A stretch of 64,000 bases of DNA from an uncultured Lachnospiraceae bacterium (lineage in GTDB: Bacteria; Bacillota; Clostridia; Lachnospirales; Lachnospiraceae). This document shows positions 24,612 through 33,440 of the stretch, piece by piece. The number at the start of each line of letters is the position of its first letter. The first letter of the stretch is position 1. Position numbers and translations under genes: made by a program. The notes beneath the pieces were generated by a model, which was not told the DNA's origin, did no database searches, and worked only from the letters and a program-made list of their open reading frames with translations. Location: assembly GCA_910587045.1 (NCBI GenBank), contig CAJULG010000001.1:374116-438115 (forward strand), read 5' to 3'.

Positions 24612-26612
24612 TTAACACGATAATAACCCCTGCTCTAATACAAAATCAAGGCTTAATACCTTATTTTCTCCCAAAGCATCAAAATAAATGCTTATTTTAT
24701 TCCCATCCACAAAGGTTATGGTTCCTGCTCCATAGCTGCGGTGACGGACCTTTGCACCCGCCCTCAGTTCCCGCCGGTCAAAGCGGATCTCATTCACGAA
24801 CCGTGAAGGCAGCAGCTTCTTGTTATATCGTTCCTTCAGTACATAGATATGAAGACTGGTCTTCGCCCGGGTAACTGCTACATAGAACATCCGGCGCTCT
24901 TCTTCCAGTTCCTCCGGCTTTACGGCCTTTTTATGAGGCGTGATTCCCTCATTTGCCTCCAGAATGAATACAACCTCATATTCCAGTCCCTTTGCACTGT
25001 GCATGGTAGTCAGGGTAATGGCATCCTCCTGCATTCCCTGGACTGCATGCTGCTCTGCCAGCCGCTCCCCGTATTCCTGAATATGCCGGAACCAGTCCTC
25101 ATAGGTTTTATAAAGCTGTGCCATCGCCTGCAATTCGTCCAGAATGTCGAATAATTCTTCCGCTTTCATTCTGCGCTGCTTGGCATATTCCCTCAGATAT
25201 TCATCATACCCGATTCCTTTTCGGATATAGTTTATAGCGGTATAGGGCGTCATCCTTTGCAGATATACGATATCAGAATTCAGCTTTTCCACCTGCTCCA
25301 CTGCCCATTTCTTATCCTGTACCTGTTCCCGTATGACATCCAGATCCACTTGTGAATCTGACAGCCATTCCCGCCTCAGGTACCGCTTGGGACGGTTCCA
25401 GATCTGCAGGAAATCCGAACGTTCCCGGCTTCCCAACGCAATCCTTATATAAGTAAGGATATGCTTTGCGATCCAATGCTCGTAGCAGTTGGGCAGTTGA
25501 TCCCGCATCCGGAAGGGCAGATTATATTCCATCAGCCGGTCCACCAGCCTGCGGGGTTCTGTATTCGTCCGGTAGATCACCGCCATCTCCCGGTAGGGAA
25601 TTCCATGCGCCGCATACTCCCGTATCCGTTTCATGATATCCATGCTCTCCTCCGCCCCGGATTTCAGTTCATGGATGCTGATCGGTCTCTCATAATCCCG
25701 TTTTCCCTGAATCGCTTTGGGATAGCGTTTCGTATTGTTGGCGATCATCCGCAGACTGCCCTCTACAATCTCCCGGCTGGAACGATAATTAATATTTAAC
25801 AATATCTGCTCTGCCTGCGGATAATCCTTCTGAAACCCCAGCATCAGTTCTGGCCTTGCTCCCCGGAAGCGGTAAATGGACTGATCGTCATCCCCTACAA
25901 CAAACAGATTTTGCCGTTTTCCGGCCAGCAGTCGTATGATCTCGTACTGTATCCGGTTAATATCCTGAAACTCATCAATTAATATGTAGGAAAAACGCTG
26001 CTGCCACATCCGGCAGATATCCGCCCGCTCCTTTAACAGCTCATAGGTATAGACCAGCATATCATCAAAATCCAGCTTATGCTCCCGGTGCAGCGTTTCT
26101 TCATATCCCTGAAAGATCCGCCGGAATTCTTCCTCCCCGCAGCTGGTACTATAGTAATGCTGCAGATCCATACACTCACTTTTCACCAGAGTAATCTCTC
26201 CGATCAGCCCCTGCAACAGTTCCTCCTCATCCTCATATTCCAGATTCATATTCTGGATCATGGTCTTTATGATCGTCCGCTTCTCCTCCTCCATCAGGAT
26301 CTGGCTTCCGTTATACCCGTAGGCACGCCGCAGCATCATGAAGAATACGGAATGAAAGGTACCAAAGGTACAGGGCGCATACACGCCCTGCATTATCTGT
26401 TCAAACCGTTCCTTCATCTCAGCTGCTGCCGCCCTGGTAAACGTAATGACCAGAATCTGTCCGGGAGAAACGCCCAGTTCTTCAATTAAATATCGGGCCC
26501 GCCGGGTAATGACTGCAGTCTTTCCACTGCCCGGTCCGGCAAGCACCATACAGGGACCGTCTCCATGTGCAATGGCACGCTCCTGTGCTTCATTTAATTC
26601 CATCCTATGCAT
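24612..26612 (-). CDS. UvrD/PcrA-type ATP-dependent DNA helicase
   Basis: A 666-residue superfamily 1A helicase. Motif I GPGSGKT near 25, motif II in YILIDEFQDIN, motif III VVGDDDQSIYRFRGA, motif IV ILLNINYRSS, motif V TLTTMHSAKGLEYEVVFI and motif VI FYVAVTRAKTSLHIY are all present. The end (VRHRSYGAGTITFVDGNKISIYFD) matches the Tudor-like tail by which PcrA binds RNA polymerase. It is somewhat shorter than PcrA. The start overlaps the end of gltX by 8 nt, so translation is coupled. A second, perhaps housekeeping, PcrA may exist elsewhere. Confidence 0.93.
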   Translation of the reverse strand: MHRMELNEAQERAIAHGDGPCMVLAGPGSGKTAVITRRARYLIEELGVSPGQILVITFTRAAAAEMKERFEQIMQGVYAPCTFGTFHSVFFMMLRRAYGYNGSQILMEEEKRTIIKTMIQNMNLEYEDEEELLQGLIGEITLVKSECMDLQHYYSTSCGEEEFRRIFQGYEETLHREHKLDFDDMLVYTYELLKERADICRMWQQRFSYILIDEFQDINRIQYEIIRLLAGKRQNLFVVGDDDQSIYRFRGARPELMLGFQKDYPQAEQILLNINYRSSREIVEGSLRMIANNTKRYPKAIQGKRDYERPISIHELKSGAEESMDIMKRIREYAAHGIPYREMAVIYRTNTEPRRLVDRLMEYNLPFRMRDQLPNCYEHWIAKHILTYIRIALGSRERSDFLQIWNRPKRYLRREWLSDSQVDLDVIREQVQDKKWAVEQVEKLNSDIVYLQRMTPYTAINYIRKGIGYDEYLREYAKQRRMKAEELFDILDELQAMAQLYKTYEDWFRHIQEYGERLAEQHAVQGMQEDAITLTTMHSAKGLEYEVVFILEANEGITPHKKAVKPEELEEERRMFYVAVTRAKTSLHIYVLKERYNKKLLPSRFVNEIRFDRRELRAGAKVRHRSYGAGTITFVDGNKISIYFDALGENKVLSLDFVLEQGLLSC

Positions 26613-28080
26613 TCGCCTGTTCTAACTTCTGAATCCCGATCTCCATGCGGCGTAAGGACTCCTCCCGTCCCAGGATCTCCATGATCTCAAAGGCACCGCC
26701 CGGCGTAGACTGCTTCCCGGAAACGGCTGTACGGACCGGCCAGAGTCCTGTTCCATTCTTAATTCCCTTGCCTGCAATATACTCCATCAGCTTATCGTGA
26801 AGCCCGTCCAGGGTCCAGTTGTCAAAATCCGCTAACAGTGCATATTCCTCCCGCAGAATCTCCAGGGAGTTCTCCAGATTGGTCTTCATCTTCTTATGAC
26901 AGTATAGTGCAATGTCATAATCCGGAAGTGCCTCAAAGAAATCCACCAGTTCCTTTACATCCGGCAGGATTTCCATCCGGGTCTGTACCAGTGGACAGAT
27001 CTTGGTCAGATCCAGATCCTTCCAGATTACTTCCCGGATATACGGGGTCACCAGTTCCTGAAACCTGACCGGATCCATTGCTTTGATATATTCTCCATTC
27101 ATCCATTTCAGTTTGTTAATATCGAATACGGATGGGGATTTGTTAATCCTGTGGTAATCAAATTCCTGTACAAGCTCCTCCAGGGAGAAGATCTCCTGAT
27201 TGCTGTCCGGACTCCAGCCAAGCAGCGCCACATAATTGACCACTGCTTCTGTCAGAAATCCCTGCTCCAGCAGATCCTCAAAGGATGCGTGACCACTCCG
27301 CTTGCTCAGCTTCTGATGATTTTCATCGGTGATCAGCGGACAGTGGATATACTTCGGCTCCTCCCAGCCGAAGGCCTGATACAACAGGGTATATTTCGGA
27401 GAGGATGAGATATATTCATTTCCCCGTACTACATGGGTGATTCCCATCAGATGATCATCTACCACATTGGCAAAATTATAAGTCGGATAACCGTCTGATT
27501 TGATCAATATCATATCATCCAGCTCCTGATTCGGTACAGTCACATCTCCATACAATTCATCATGAAAGGTCGTGGTTCCCTCCGTCGGACTGTTCTGCCG
27601 GATTACATAAGGAATTCCACTGGCCAGTTTTTCTTCGATCTCCTCCTTGCTCAGATGCAGGCAGTGCTTGTCATACATGACAATTTCCTTGGTCTCTCCA
27701 CTCTCTGTGGTTATGGTCTGACGCAGGGATTCTAACCGTTCCTTATCGCAAAAGCAGTAATATGCCTTTCCTTCCGCCACCAGCTTCTTTGCATATTCCA
27801 TATAGATACCGGCCGCCTGTCTCTCACTTTGTACATAGGGCCCTGCACCACCGTCCCGGTCCGGTCCCTCATCATGCTTTAAACCCGTCATCTCCATCGT
27901 CCGGTAGATGATATCCAGGGCTTCCTCCACGAAACGCTCCTGATCCGTATCCTCAATCCTTAATATAAAATCGCCGCCCTCGTGCTTTGCGATTAAATAC
28001 GCATATAATGCCGTTCTCAGGTTTCCAACGTGCATCCGTCCTGTCGGACTTGGTGCAAATCTGGTTCTGATCTTACTCAT
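26605..28080 (-). CDS. gltX: Glutamyl-tRNA synthetase
   Basis: A 491-residue class I synthetase. FAPSPTGRMHVGNLRTALY holds the HIGH-type motif, KLSKRSG the KMSKS-type motif, and FILRIEDTDQERF the glutamate-binding region. Length and layout match bacterial GluRS; it may charge both tRNA-Glu and tRNA-Gln. AGAGGAG precedes ATG 28080. It overlaps the downstream helicase gene by 8 nt. Confidence 0.97.
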   Translation of the reverse strand: MSKIRTRFAPSPTGRMHVGNLRTALYAYLIAKHEGGDFILRIEDTDQERFVEEALDIIYRTMEMTGLKHDEGPDRDGGAGPYVQSERQAAGIYMEYAKKLVAEGKAYYCFCDKERLESLRQTITTESGETKEIVMYDKHCLHLSKEEIEEKLASGIPYVIRQNSPTEGTTTFHDELYGDVTVPNQELDDMILIKSDGYPTYNFANVVDDHLMGITHVVRGNEYISSSPKYTLLYQAFGWEEPKYIHCPLITDENHQKLSKRSGHASFEDLLEQGFLTEAVVNYVALLGWSPDSNQEIFSLEELVQEFDYHRINKSPSVFDINKLKWMNGEYIKAMDPVRFQELVTPYIREVIWKDLDLTKICPLVQTRMEILPDVKELVDFFEALPDYDIALYCHKKMKTNLENSLEILREEYALLADFDNWTLDGLHDKLMEYIAGKGIKNGTGLWPVRTAVSGKQSTPGGAFEIMEILGREESLRRMEIGIQKLEQANA

Positions 28081-28160
28081 TCCTGTTCTCCTCTTTTCTT
28101 TTTTTCTGTTCTGTTTTTATTTTTACCTTCTATTACAATATTTCAACTTGTCTGCAACAC

Positions 28161-28226
28161 AAAAAGGGCCTGCCGGAACCGCCGGCTGACAGAACTCTCC
28201 TGTCTCACCGGATATCCGCAAAGCCC
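28161..28226 (-). terminator. Multi-stem terminator after the SEC-C gene
   Basis: On the minus strand several nested stems (GACAG/CTGTC, GCCGG/CCGGC, outer GGGC/GCCC) precede TTTTT at 28165-28161. This separates the SEC-C gene from gltX. Confidence 0.6.
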
Positions 28227-28238
28227 CATTTGCACCTT

Positions 28239-28745
28239 TTATTTATTTGCTCCGCAGCAGAACTTGAACTTTTTGCCGGAGCCACATGGACAAGGGTCAT
28301 TTCTGCCTACCTTCGGCGGCTTAACAACTGTCTTGGAGGATTTCTCCTGCCGGAATAATTCCTTTCTGCGCTCCTCCGAAAGAAGTGCATCCCATTCCTC
28401 CAGGGTATACAGCCATTCTGCGTTACAGCCTACCATATTCATGTACAGTTTTTCAATATCAATATCAATGGAAACCTGTGTGTCTGCTTCCATCGTCTCA
28501 ATATCATTCGGTGTCTTCAGACTTTCATCAATACCATCCAGAAAGCCGACCATGAACTGCAGGGTCGTCTCATACCGGTCCGCTAATTCCTGAACCGTAC
28601 CTGTAACCACTTCCTCCGGATCCTTCAACAACTGTTGATAGATTCCCTTCTCTACGTTGAAGTAATTCAGCCAGAACTGCTTTCCTTCCGGTGTTCTGTC
28701 ATCCAATCCATATGCGTAATCACGCCAGTCCTTTAACAAACTCAT
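28239..28745 (-). CDS. SEC-C motif protein
   Basis: A 168-residue protein: a helical N-terminal domain and, after a Lys-rich linker, a C-terminal SEC-C zinc motif (GRNDPCPCGSGKKFKFCCG), the same C-x-C-x8-C-C element that binds SecB/ribosome at the end of SecA. Stand-alone SEC-C proteins are common, with no set role. It has its own extended -10 promoter (28818-28846) inside the end of the preceding gene. Confidence 0.88.
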   Translation of the reverse strand: MSLLKDWRDYAYGLDDRTPEGKQFWLNYFNVEKGIYQQLLKDPEEVVTGTVQELADRYETTLQFMVGFLDGIDESLKTPNDIETMEADTQVSIDIDIEKLYMNMVGCNAEWLYTLEEWDALLSEERRKELFRQEKSSKTVVKPPKVGRNDPCPCGSGKKFKFCCGANK

Positions 28746-28817
28746 ATTCCTGTCCTCTTCTTTCTCCTCATGTATCTGTTCAAACTCGGAATTTCATCTG
28801 GTCATCTCGACCTTCCC

Positions 28818-28846
28818 AGTATAGCAAACCTGCTATATTTTTTCAA
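28818..28846 (-). promoter_or_regulatory. Extended -10 promoter of the SEC-C gene
   Basis: Minus strand: TTGAAA (28841-28846), 17 bp ending in TTTGC, TATACT (28818-28823). The -35 overlaps the last codons of the gene at 28833-29150. Confidence 0.8.
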
Positions 28847-29150
28847 CTGTTTTCCGCTCCCAGTCCCATTTCATGGCGGAGCGCCATTCCTCTCTGTGCT
28901 GCTCATATTCTTCTTCCAGCCAGACGATCGCCTGCTCCCGTCCTTCTTCACTGAACGGAAACTGCTGACGATGCTTTTCCTCCTCCGGGGTAGCCTCGAA
29001 GGAATAGGGCTCCTTCCAGATGACCGCCTCCAGAATGCTCTGCTCCTCTTTCTCGATCCGATGTAACAGAAACCGCATCCCCTGAAAGCTTCCTGTCCAC
29101 TTCTGCTTTCGAATGTATTCAAGTGGCATGTATTCACTGCGCTCTAACAA
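28833..29150 (-). CDS. Hypothetical protein downstream of the patatin gene
   Basis: A 105-residue charged protein (Glu, Arg, Trp-rich; MPLEYIRKQKWTGSFQGMRF, EEEYEQHREEWRSAMKWDWERK). No family that I can name. The TTG at 29150 has AGGAGG 12 nt upstream; ATG 29129 is an alternative with a weaker site. It follows the patatin gene by 30 nt and is probably co-transcribed with it. Confidence 0.65.
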   Translation of the reverse strand: MLERSEYMPLEYIRKQKWTGSFQGMRFLLHRIEKEEQSILEAVIWKEPYSFEATPEEEKHRQQFPFSEEGREQAIVWLEEEYEQHREEWRSAMKWDWERKTVEKI

Positions 29151-29180
29151 GATATTCCGTCCCCTCCTGCCCGTTTGCTC

Positions 29181-30026
29181 TCATTCCATAAAACGACACA
29201 AGGCGTCGTATTCCTTCTTCATACGGTCATAACCATGCTGGTAAAATGCCTCCCGTTTGTCCTCTCTGGTCTCAAACTTACTGATACATGGCATCTCCGG
29301 ACGCAGGATGAATATCTTCCCTGCCCCGGCCAGTCGTTCCATTTCCTCCTTCTGTACCTGATACACATCGGTACGCTGCAACAATGCCTCCGCAAATCTG
29401 GGAAACTGCTTACCATATGTCATCTGGATCAGCGTCTTATATTTCCTGTAATCTGTGGGGGTTTCATCTCCGGTCTTTGTCATAATGATCACGACCTTAT
29501 CACAGCCCATGTCAAAGGCATGCTGATATGGAATGGAATCTACCAGGCTGCCATCCATATAGGCGCTGCCATCCAGTTCCACCGGCATGGTAAGCAACGG
29601 TACAGAACAGGAGGCTTTGACTGCTGTCAGCGTATGCATATCCTCTCCGGCACCATTTATGTACTCGGCTTCTGCCGTCTCACAATTAACCACAACGATC
29701 TCATGCGTTACCTTCGTCTGCTTATGCGCATCAAAATCATACGGAAAGGTTTCATAGGAAAACTCGAATATCATCTTATCCAGATTCAGATAATTGCCCG
29801 TCTTTACCAACTGTGCCAGACCATAATATGCATCTTTCTTTCCCGGACTGATCACCTGTCTGGTTCTACCGCGCTGCCGGGAAATGTAGTTCATCATATT
29901 ACCGGCCCCGGCAGAAACCCCGGCAATATAGTCAAAATATACTTCTTTATCCAATAGATAATCCAATGCTCCCGCAGTAAATAATCCCCGCAGGGCACCG
30001 CCCTCCAGCACCAGACCTGTCTTCAT
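29181..30026 (-). CDS. Patatin-like phospholipase
   Basis: A 281-residue hydrolase. The oxyanion loop G-G-A-L-R-G is at 9-14, the nucleophile motif G-V-S38-A-G at 36-40, and the catalytic Asp lies in Y-M-D-G-S-L near 161. The fold and length match the bacterial YjjU-like group. It should cleave acyl esters of lipids in the cytoplasm or at the membrane face. It has its own promoter. Confidence 0.94.
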   Translation of the reverse strand: MKTGLVLEGGALRGLFTAGALDYLLDKEVYFDYIAGVSAGAGNMMNYISRQRGRTRQVISPGKKDAYYGLAQLVKTGNYLNLDKMIFEFSYETFPYDFDAHKQTKVTHEIVVVNCETAEAEYINGAGEDMHTLTAVKASCSVPLLTMPVELDGSAYMDGSLVDSIPYQHAFDMGCDKVVIIMTKTGDETPTDYRKYKTLIQMTYGKQFPRFAEALLQRTDVYQVQKEEMERLAGAGKIFILRPEMPCISKFETREDKREAFYQHGYDRMKKEYDALCRFME

Positions 30027-30077
30027 AAGCCATTCACCTTTATCTTTGTTCCTGCATCCTTCATGAAAGTAACTTTT

Positions 30078-30106
30078 ATTATCATAAATTATCCCTGAAA
30101 TTGCAA
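30078..30106 (-). promoter_or_regulatory. Promoter of the patatin gene
   Basis: Minus strand: TTGCAA (30101-30106), 17 bp, GATAAT (30078-30083). It lies just after the terminator of the preceding gene. Confidence 0.65.
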
Positions 30107-30136
30107 GCGCTTTATATATTTTTCATATTTATACGA

Positions 30137-30157
30137 CAAAGATCCGCCAAACGGATC
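30137..30157 (-). terminator. Short terminator after the four-helix membrane gene
   Basis: GATCCG/CGGATC stem (30152-30157 with 30141-30146) with a 5-nt loop, followed by TTTGTC on the minus strand. It starts right after the stop codon. The T-run is short. Confidence 0.55.
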
Positions 30158-30158
30158 C

Positions 30159-30614
30159 TTACAGCATGCCGCCTGCTACAATGGCAATACGGATAATATA
30201 ATAAACCAGTGATATGATGACCAGTCCGTTGCTGACAAAGACAGCGCCTCCGGCCAGCAGGTGAAAGATGCGTATATTCTTTTCCTCCTGCAGCGCCTCT
30301 GTACGGACAATAGGGTATGAGGCCGGTGCTGTAAGAATCGAGATCAGCGACACCTTAAAGCCCTTTACATCCCGCATGATCACAAAGCAGTCCACAACCA
30401 GGGCTGCCAGTACCAGACCGATCATGAGAAAAAATATCACCGCCGCCACGATCGTCGACTGCATACAATCCAGCAGATCCAGATCCGGATCTGCGGAAGC
30501 GGCAGAAGGGAAAAACCAGCCTCCAGCATTGAAAAAAATCATAAATGGAAATATAATACATGCCAGAATACTGACAATTTCAAATATGATAACCAGTATT
30601 GGATTCTTCTTCAT
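30159..30614 (-). CDS. Hypothetical membrane protein
   Basis: A 151-residue protein with helices near 6-29, 50-75 (with a conserved-looking DCMQSTIVAAVIFFLMIG), perhaps 80-95 and 118-145. The segment FKVSLISILTAPASYPIVRTEAL between them is amphipathic. No family is assigned. It is monocistronic: a clear promoter (30655-30683) and a terminator bracket it. Confidence 0.75.
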   Translation of the reverse strand: MKKNPILVIIFEIVSILACIIFPFMIFFNAGGWFFPSAASADPDLDLLDCMQSTIVAAVIFFLMIGLVLAALVVDCFVIMRDVKGFKVSLISILTAPASYPIVRTEALQEEKNIRIFHLLAGGAVFVSNGLVIISLVYYIIRIAIVAGGML

Positions 30615-30654
30615 ACACGTTCCTCTCGCATTTTCTTATCCGAATTACTTCTCA

Positions 30655-30683
30655 ATTTTATCCTGTTTCAAATCCTGTGTCAA
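30655..30683 (-). promoter_or_regulatory. Consensus promoter of the gene at 30159-30614
   Basis: Minus strand: TTGACA (30678-30683), 17 bp, TAAAAT (30655-30660), about 35 nt before the start codon region. Confidence 0.85.
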
Positions 30684-30700
30684 GAAACCGCAAAGCAAAA

Positions 30701-30725
30701 AGAGACTCCGGCGGGGAAACCGGAG
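30701..30725 (-). terminator. Terminator of the birA-bioY operon
   Basis: Minus strand: CTCCGG, 8-nt loop, CCGGAG (30720-30725 with 30706-30711), then TCTCTTTTTG. Upstream at 30784-30811 lies another 12-bp A+T-rich stem with one wobble and a GAAT/ATTC loop, whose role is unclear. Confidence 0.75.
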
Positions 30726-30881
30726 CCTCATGGATAAAGGGGAGGATCGTAGGTCTTTTCCATCGAAAAGAGCTTACGCTATTAATCTAATAAGTGAATA
30801 CTTATTGGATTGATTATAGTATTAACGCTTTCTTTTCTTTTATACAGGTTTCTGAAAAAAAATTATAAAAGAAAATCCTGA

Positions 30882-31493
30882 TCAGATCGTTTTTCCGGCG
30901 GCTCCTCCAACAGACCGCATTGCCTTTCGAAGCGGTATCGCCAGTCCGTAAGCCACAGCAACGGAAACCACATCCTTGAGCAGATACGGAGCAGATGCCA
31001 GAAGAAATGCTTCTGCCAATGTCCTCTGACTTAGAAAAGCAAACTGGGCAGCTCCCAGCAGATGACAGACTGCCAGCCCCAGCAGTCCCAGAAATATGGA
31101 AATCCACTTATGTTTTACCGTATCTTCCAGGCCACAGGCAAAAGCCATAAATAAAAAGCCCCAGATATATCCGCCAGTTGCACCCGCCAGCTTTGCGATT
31201 CCCCCGGTAAAGCCGGCAAAGACCGGAAGACCTGTCAGCCCCAGCAGAATGTAGATCAATACCGACATCATTCCCTTATACTTTCCCAGACAATACCCTG
31301 CCAGTGCTACTGCGAAGGTCTGCAGTGTAATCGGGATCCCCCATGGCGTCGGTATGGATACCTGTGCCAGCACCGCAGTCACTGCAGCGAAAACACCAAT
31401 CATTACGATCCCCTTTGTAGTAAATACCGGTTCCCGGTTTCCGATTCCCGCCCCCCTGCTCTCACCTGTTGATTCTACCTTATTCATCTTCAT
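30882..31493 (-). CDS. bioY: Biotin transporter BioY (ECF S-component)
   Basis: A 203-residue membrane protein with six hydrophobic segments. AQVSIPTPWGIPITLQTFAVALAGYCLG and LLGLTGLPVFAGFTGGIAKLAGATGGYIWGF are the BioY family core. It imports biotin, alone or with a shared ECF energy module, which is not in this window. Its ATG overlaps the birA stop by 4 nt (ATGA), so it is translated with birA and controlled by the same BirA operator. Confidence 0.97.
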   Translation of the reverse strand: MKMNKVESTGESRGAGIGNREPVFTTKGIVMIGVFAAVTAVLAQVSIPTPWGIPITLQTFAVALAGYCLGKYKGMMSVLIYILLGLTGLPVFAGFTGGIAKLAGATGGYIWGFLFMAFACGLEDTVKHKWISIFLGLLGLAVCHLLGAAQFAFLSQRTLAEAFLLASAPYLLKDVVSVAVAYGLAIPLRKAMRSVGGAAGKTI

Positions 31494-32524
31494 GTCTTCG
31501 TCTCCTGTTCTTTCTGTGTGTCAGATACCGGGCGGACACTGACCTCTCCGGAGGATAGGACCCTTCTTGTCCCGTCCGCCAGTTCAATGATCAAATGTCC
31601 TTCTTCATCAATATCTGCTGCCCTGCCGCTGATTGATGGATCTGAAAGCGTCCGTACCTCCTGCCCCAGTAAAAAAGAGCGTCTTTTATATTCCGGCATA
31701 AAGGTACGTTCTGTCAAATGCTGGTAATAGCTCCAAAAACGGTTGATCATACCTGCTGCGATCTGACTCCTTGCATCATGGTCAGAGTCTGCCAGACCGA
31801 ACTCCTGCGCCTTCTGAAATATGGGGCCTGCTACATCCTTTATCTCTTCGGGAAAACCGCCCTCCGGCTCACGGATGTTAAAACCGATTCCGGTGACTGC
31901 ATATTCCAGCAGTTCCGTTTCCACGTTCACCGATGCCTCCGTCAGAATTCCGCATACCTTTTTTCCATGACAGAATACGTCATTTACCCATTTAATCCCT
32001 GCAGGTTCCCCGGATACCGCTTCAATCGTCTCGGCTGCCGCCACTGCTGCCGCAGTCGTCATAAATAAGGATTCCCTTGCAGTAAAATCGGGACGCATCA
32101 GAAAGCTGATATAGACACCGCTCATAGACGGAGAATAAAAGTTCCGTCCCATTCTGCCCCGTCCGGCAGTCTGCTCCTGGGCGATTATGACCAGTCCCTC
32201 CGGTCTGCCCTGGGCCGCATATTCCTTTGCCCGATCATTCGTAGAATCTACAACCTTATGTACCTCTAACTGCAGCCAGGACAGCTCCGGCAGAAGATAT
32301 TTCGAAATGCTCTGCACGGAAAGAATATCATTTTCCAATTCCAGACAATATCCTTTATTCGTAACCGCCCGGATCGCATATCCTTCCTCCTGCAGACCTT
32401 TGACTGCTTTCCAGACTGCATTCCGGCTGACACCGGTCTGCTCTGCCAGTTCACTGCCGGAAATATGCCTGCCCTTTTGCTGTTCCAGTATCTCTAACAC
32501 TTTTTCTTTTAAACTGATTTTCAC
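31490..32524 (-). CDS. birA: Bifunctional biotin-protein ligase / biotin operon repressor
   Basis: A 344-residue protein. The N-terminal winged helix (GSELAEQTGVSRNAVWKAVKGLQEEGY) binds DNA; the central ligase domain carries the biotinyl-AMP loop G-R-G-R-M-G-R and KWVNDVFCHGKKVCGILTE; the C-terminal SH3-like domain follows. It joins biotin to acyl carriers and represses biotin genes when biotinyl-AMP is plentiful. GTG start at 32524 with GGGGG at 8 nt. The promoter upstream is covered by a BirA box, so the gene represses itself. Confidence 0.97.
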   Translation of the reverse strand: MKISLKEKVLEILEQQKGRHISGSELAEQTGVSRNAVWKAVKGLQEEGYAIRAVTNKGYCLELENDILSVQSISKYLLPELSWLQLEVHKVVDSTNDRAKEYAAQGRPEGLVIIAQEQTAGRGRMGRNFYSPSMSGVYISFLMRPDFTARESLFMTTAAAVAAAETIEAVSGEPAGIKWVNDVFCHGKKVCGILTEASVNVETELLEYAVTGIGFNIREPEGGFPEEIKDVAGPIFQKAQEFGLADSDHDARSQIAAGMINRFWSYYQHLTERTFMPEYKRRSFLLGQEVRTLSDPSISGRAADIDEEGHLIIELADGTRRVLSSGEVSVRPVSDTQKEQETKT

Positions 32525-32568
32525 GATCTATACCCCCGGGAGAATTGATCACTTGTAATTACAGTACC

Positions 32569-32597
32569 ATAATATCAATTCGGGAGGCTATTGTCAA
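32569..32597 (-). promoter_or_regulatory. Promoter of birA-bioY
   Basis: Minus strand: TTGACA (32592-32597), 17 bp, TATTAT (32569-32574). The -35 is part of one half of the BirA operator. Confidence 0.88.
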
Positions 32598-32634
32598 CCC
32601 AATAGATAAATCAGGTTGACAATAGCCTCCCGAA
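32579..32634. promoter_or_regulatory. BirA operator inside an extended perfect palindrome
   Basis: Half-sites TTGTCAACC (32591-32599) and GGTTGACAA (32614-32622) with a 14-bp gap match the known BirA box of Firmicutes. The symmetry runs on for 12 more base pairs on each side, giving arms of 21 bp (32579-32599 and 32614-32634) with no mismatch. The box covers the -35 of the birA promoter, so bound BirA would block RNA polymerase. Confidence 0.9.
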
Positions 32635-32666
32635 CGTTAAAATTCAATTTATATCCTGTCTTCGTC

Positions 32667-33440
32667 TTATTTTCCGAACTTTTTCAGACACCAGACAAAG
32701 CACATACACAAAGCAGCAATGAACAGGTTGTATTTCATTTCTATCAACTTCTGCTCCTGCAACAACCGGTTTTCTTCTATTTCCTTCTGATTCTCAACCT
32801 GAATCCCCAGTTGTCCGAGTTCCTTTATCTGCATTCCGTCTAAATCCTGCTGCCGGACCCGGACCCGCAATTGTCTTCCCTCCTTCCGCAGGCAGACCGG
32901 ATCGCCCGTACAGAAGATATAAGGACTGTCATTGGGCAGTAATTCCGAACCGGAGATCAGCTTCGCTGTTCCCTTTTCCTCTCCCATCACATAACCCACT
33001 TTCACATCCTTAATCTCCTCTTCCGGTGACTGAACCGCCTTCAACAAACTTTCATAAGCATTCTGGTTCAGATAGAAGGTCTGCATGGCACTGGTCTCTG
33101 ACAGACCATAGGCATCCCTTAAGTAATCCTCTGATACCTTTAGACAGGGAACTGTCAGTGTTCCCCGCTGTGTGGTGATCTCCACAGAAGTAACCTCCTG
33201 ACGGCTGACTGCATCTATATAATCCAACTCCTGTACCTGTGAAAGCTTGGCATCCAGTCCTCCGTCAAAATCTGCTGTGGTACAGACATATTCCACCGGA
33301 GTATTGAGCAGCCGGTACAAACTGATACCATGGTATAGCGCATACCCAAAACAGAACAGCCCGATACAGCCGGCAATGAGCTGAACCTTCACTCTGTCAT
33401 TTTGTTTTCTCTGCTTCCAAAACCTATTCCACCATTTCAT
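32667..33440 (-). CDS. Bitopic membrane protein of the two-component/ABC locus
   Basis: A 257-residue protein: a helix near 20-42, an extracytoplasmic domain (about 45-215; DFDGGLDAKLSQVQELDYID, KVSEDYLRDAYGL, GYVMGEEKGTAKLISG), a coiled segment (EIEENRLLQEQKLIEMKYN) and a C-terminal helix (about 233-252). The design (two helices around a large outer domain) resembles MacB-like or adaptor subunits but lacks their clear motifs. It overlaps the CARDB-like gene by 17 nt. No family assigned. Confidence 0.75.
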   Translation of the reverse strand: MKWWNRFWKQRKQNDRVKVQLIAGCIGLFCFGYALYHGISLYRLLNTPVEYVCTTADFDGGLDAKLSQVQELDYIDAVSRQEVTSVEITTQRGTLTVPCLKVSEDYLRDAYGLSETSAMQTFYLNQNAYESLLKAVQSPEEEIKDVKVGYVMGEEKGTAKLISGSELLPNDSPYIFCTGDPVCLRKEGRQLRVRVRQQDLDGMQIKELGQLGIQVENQKEIEENRLLQEQKLIEMKYNLFIAALCMCFVWCLKKFGK

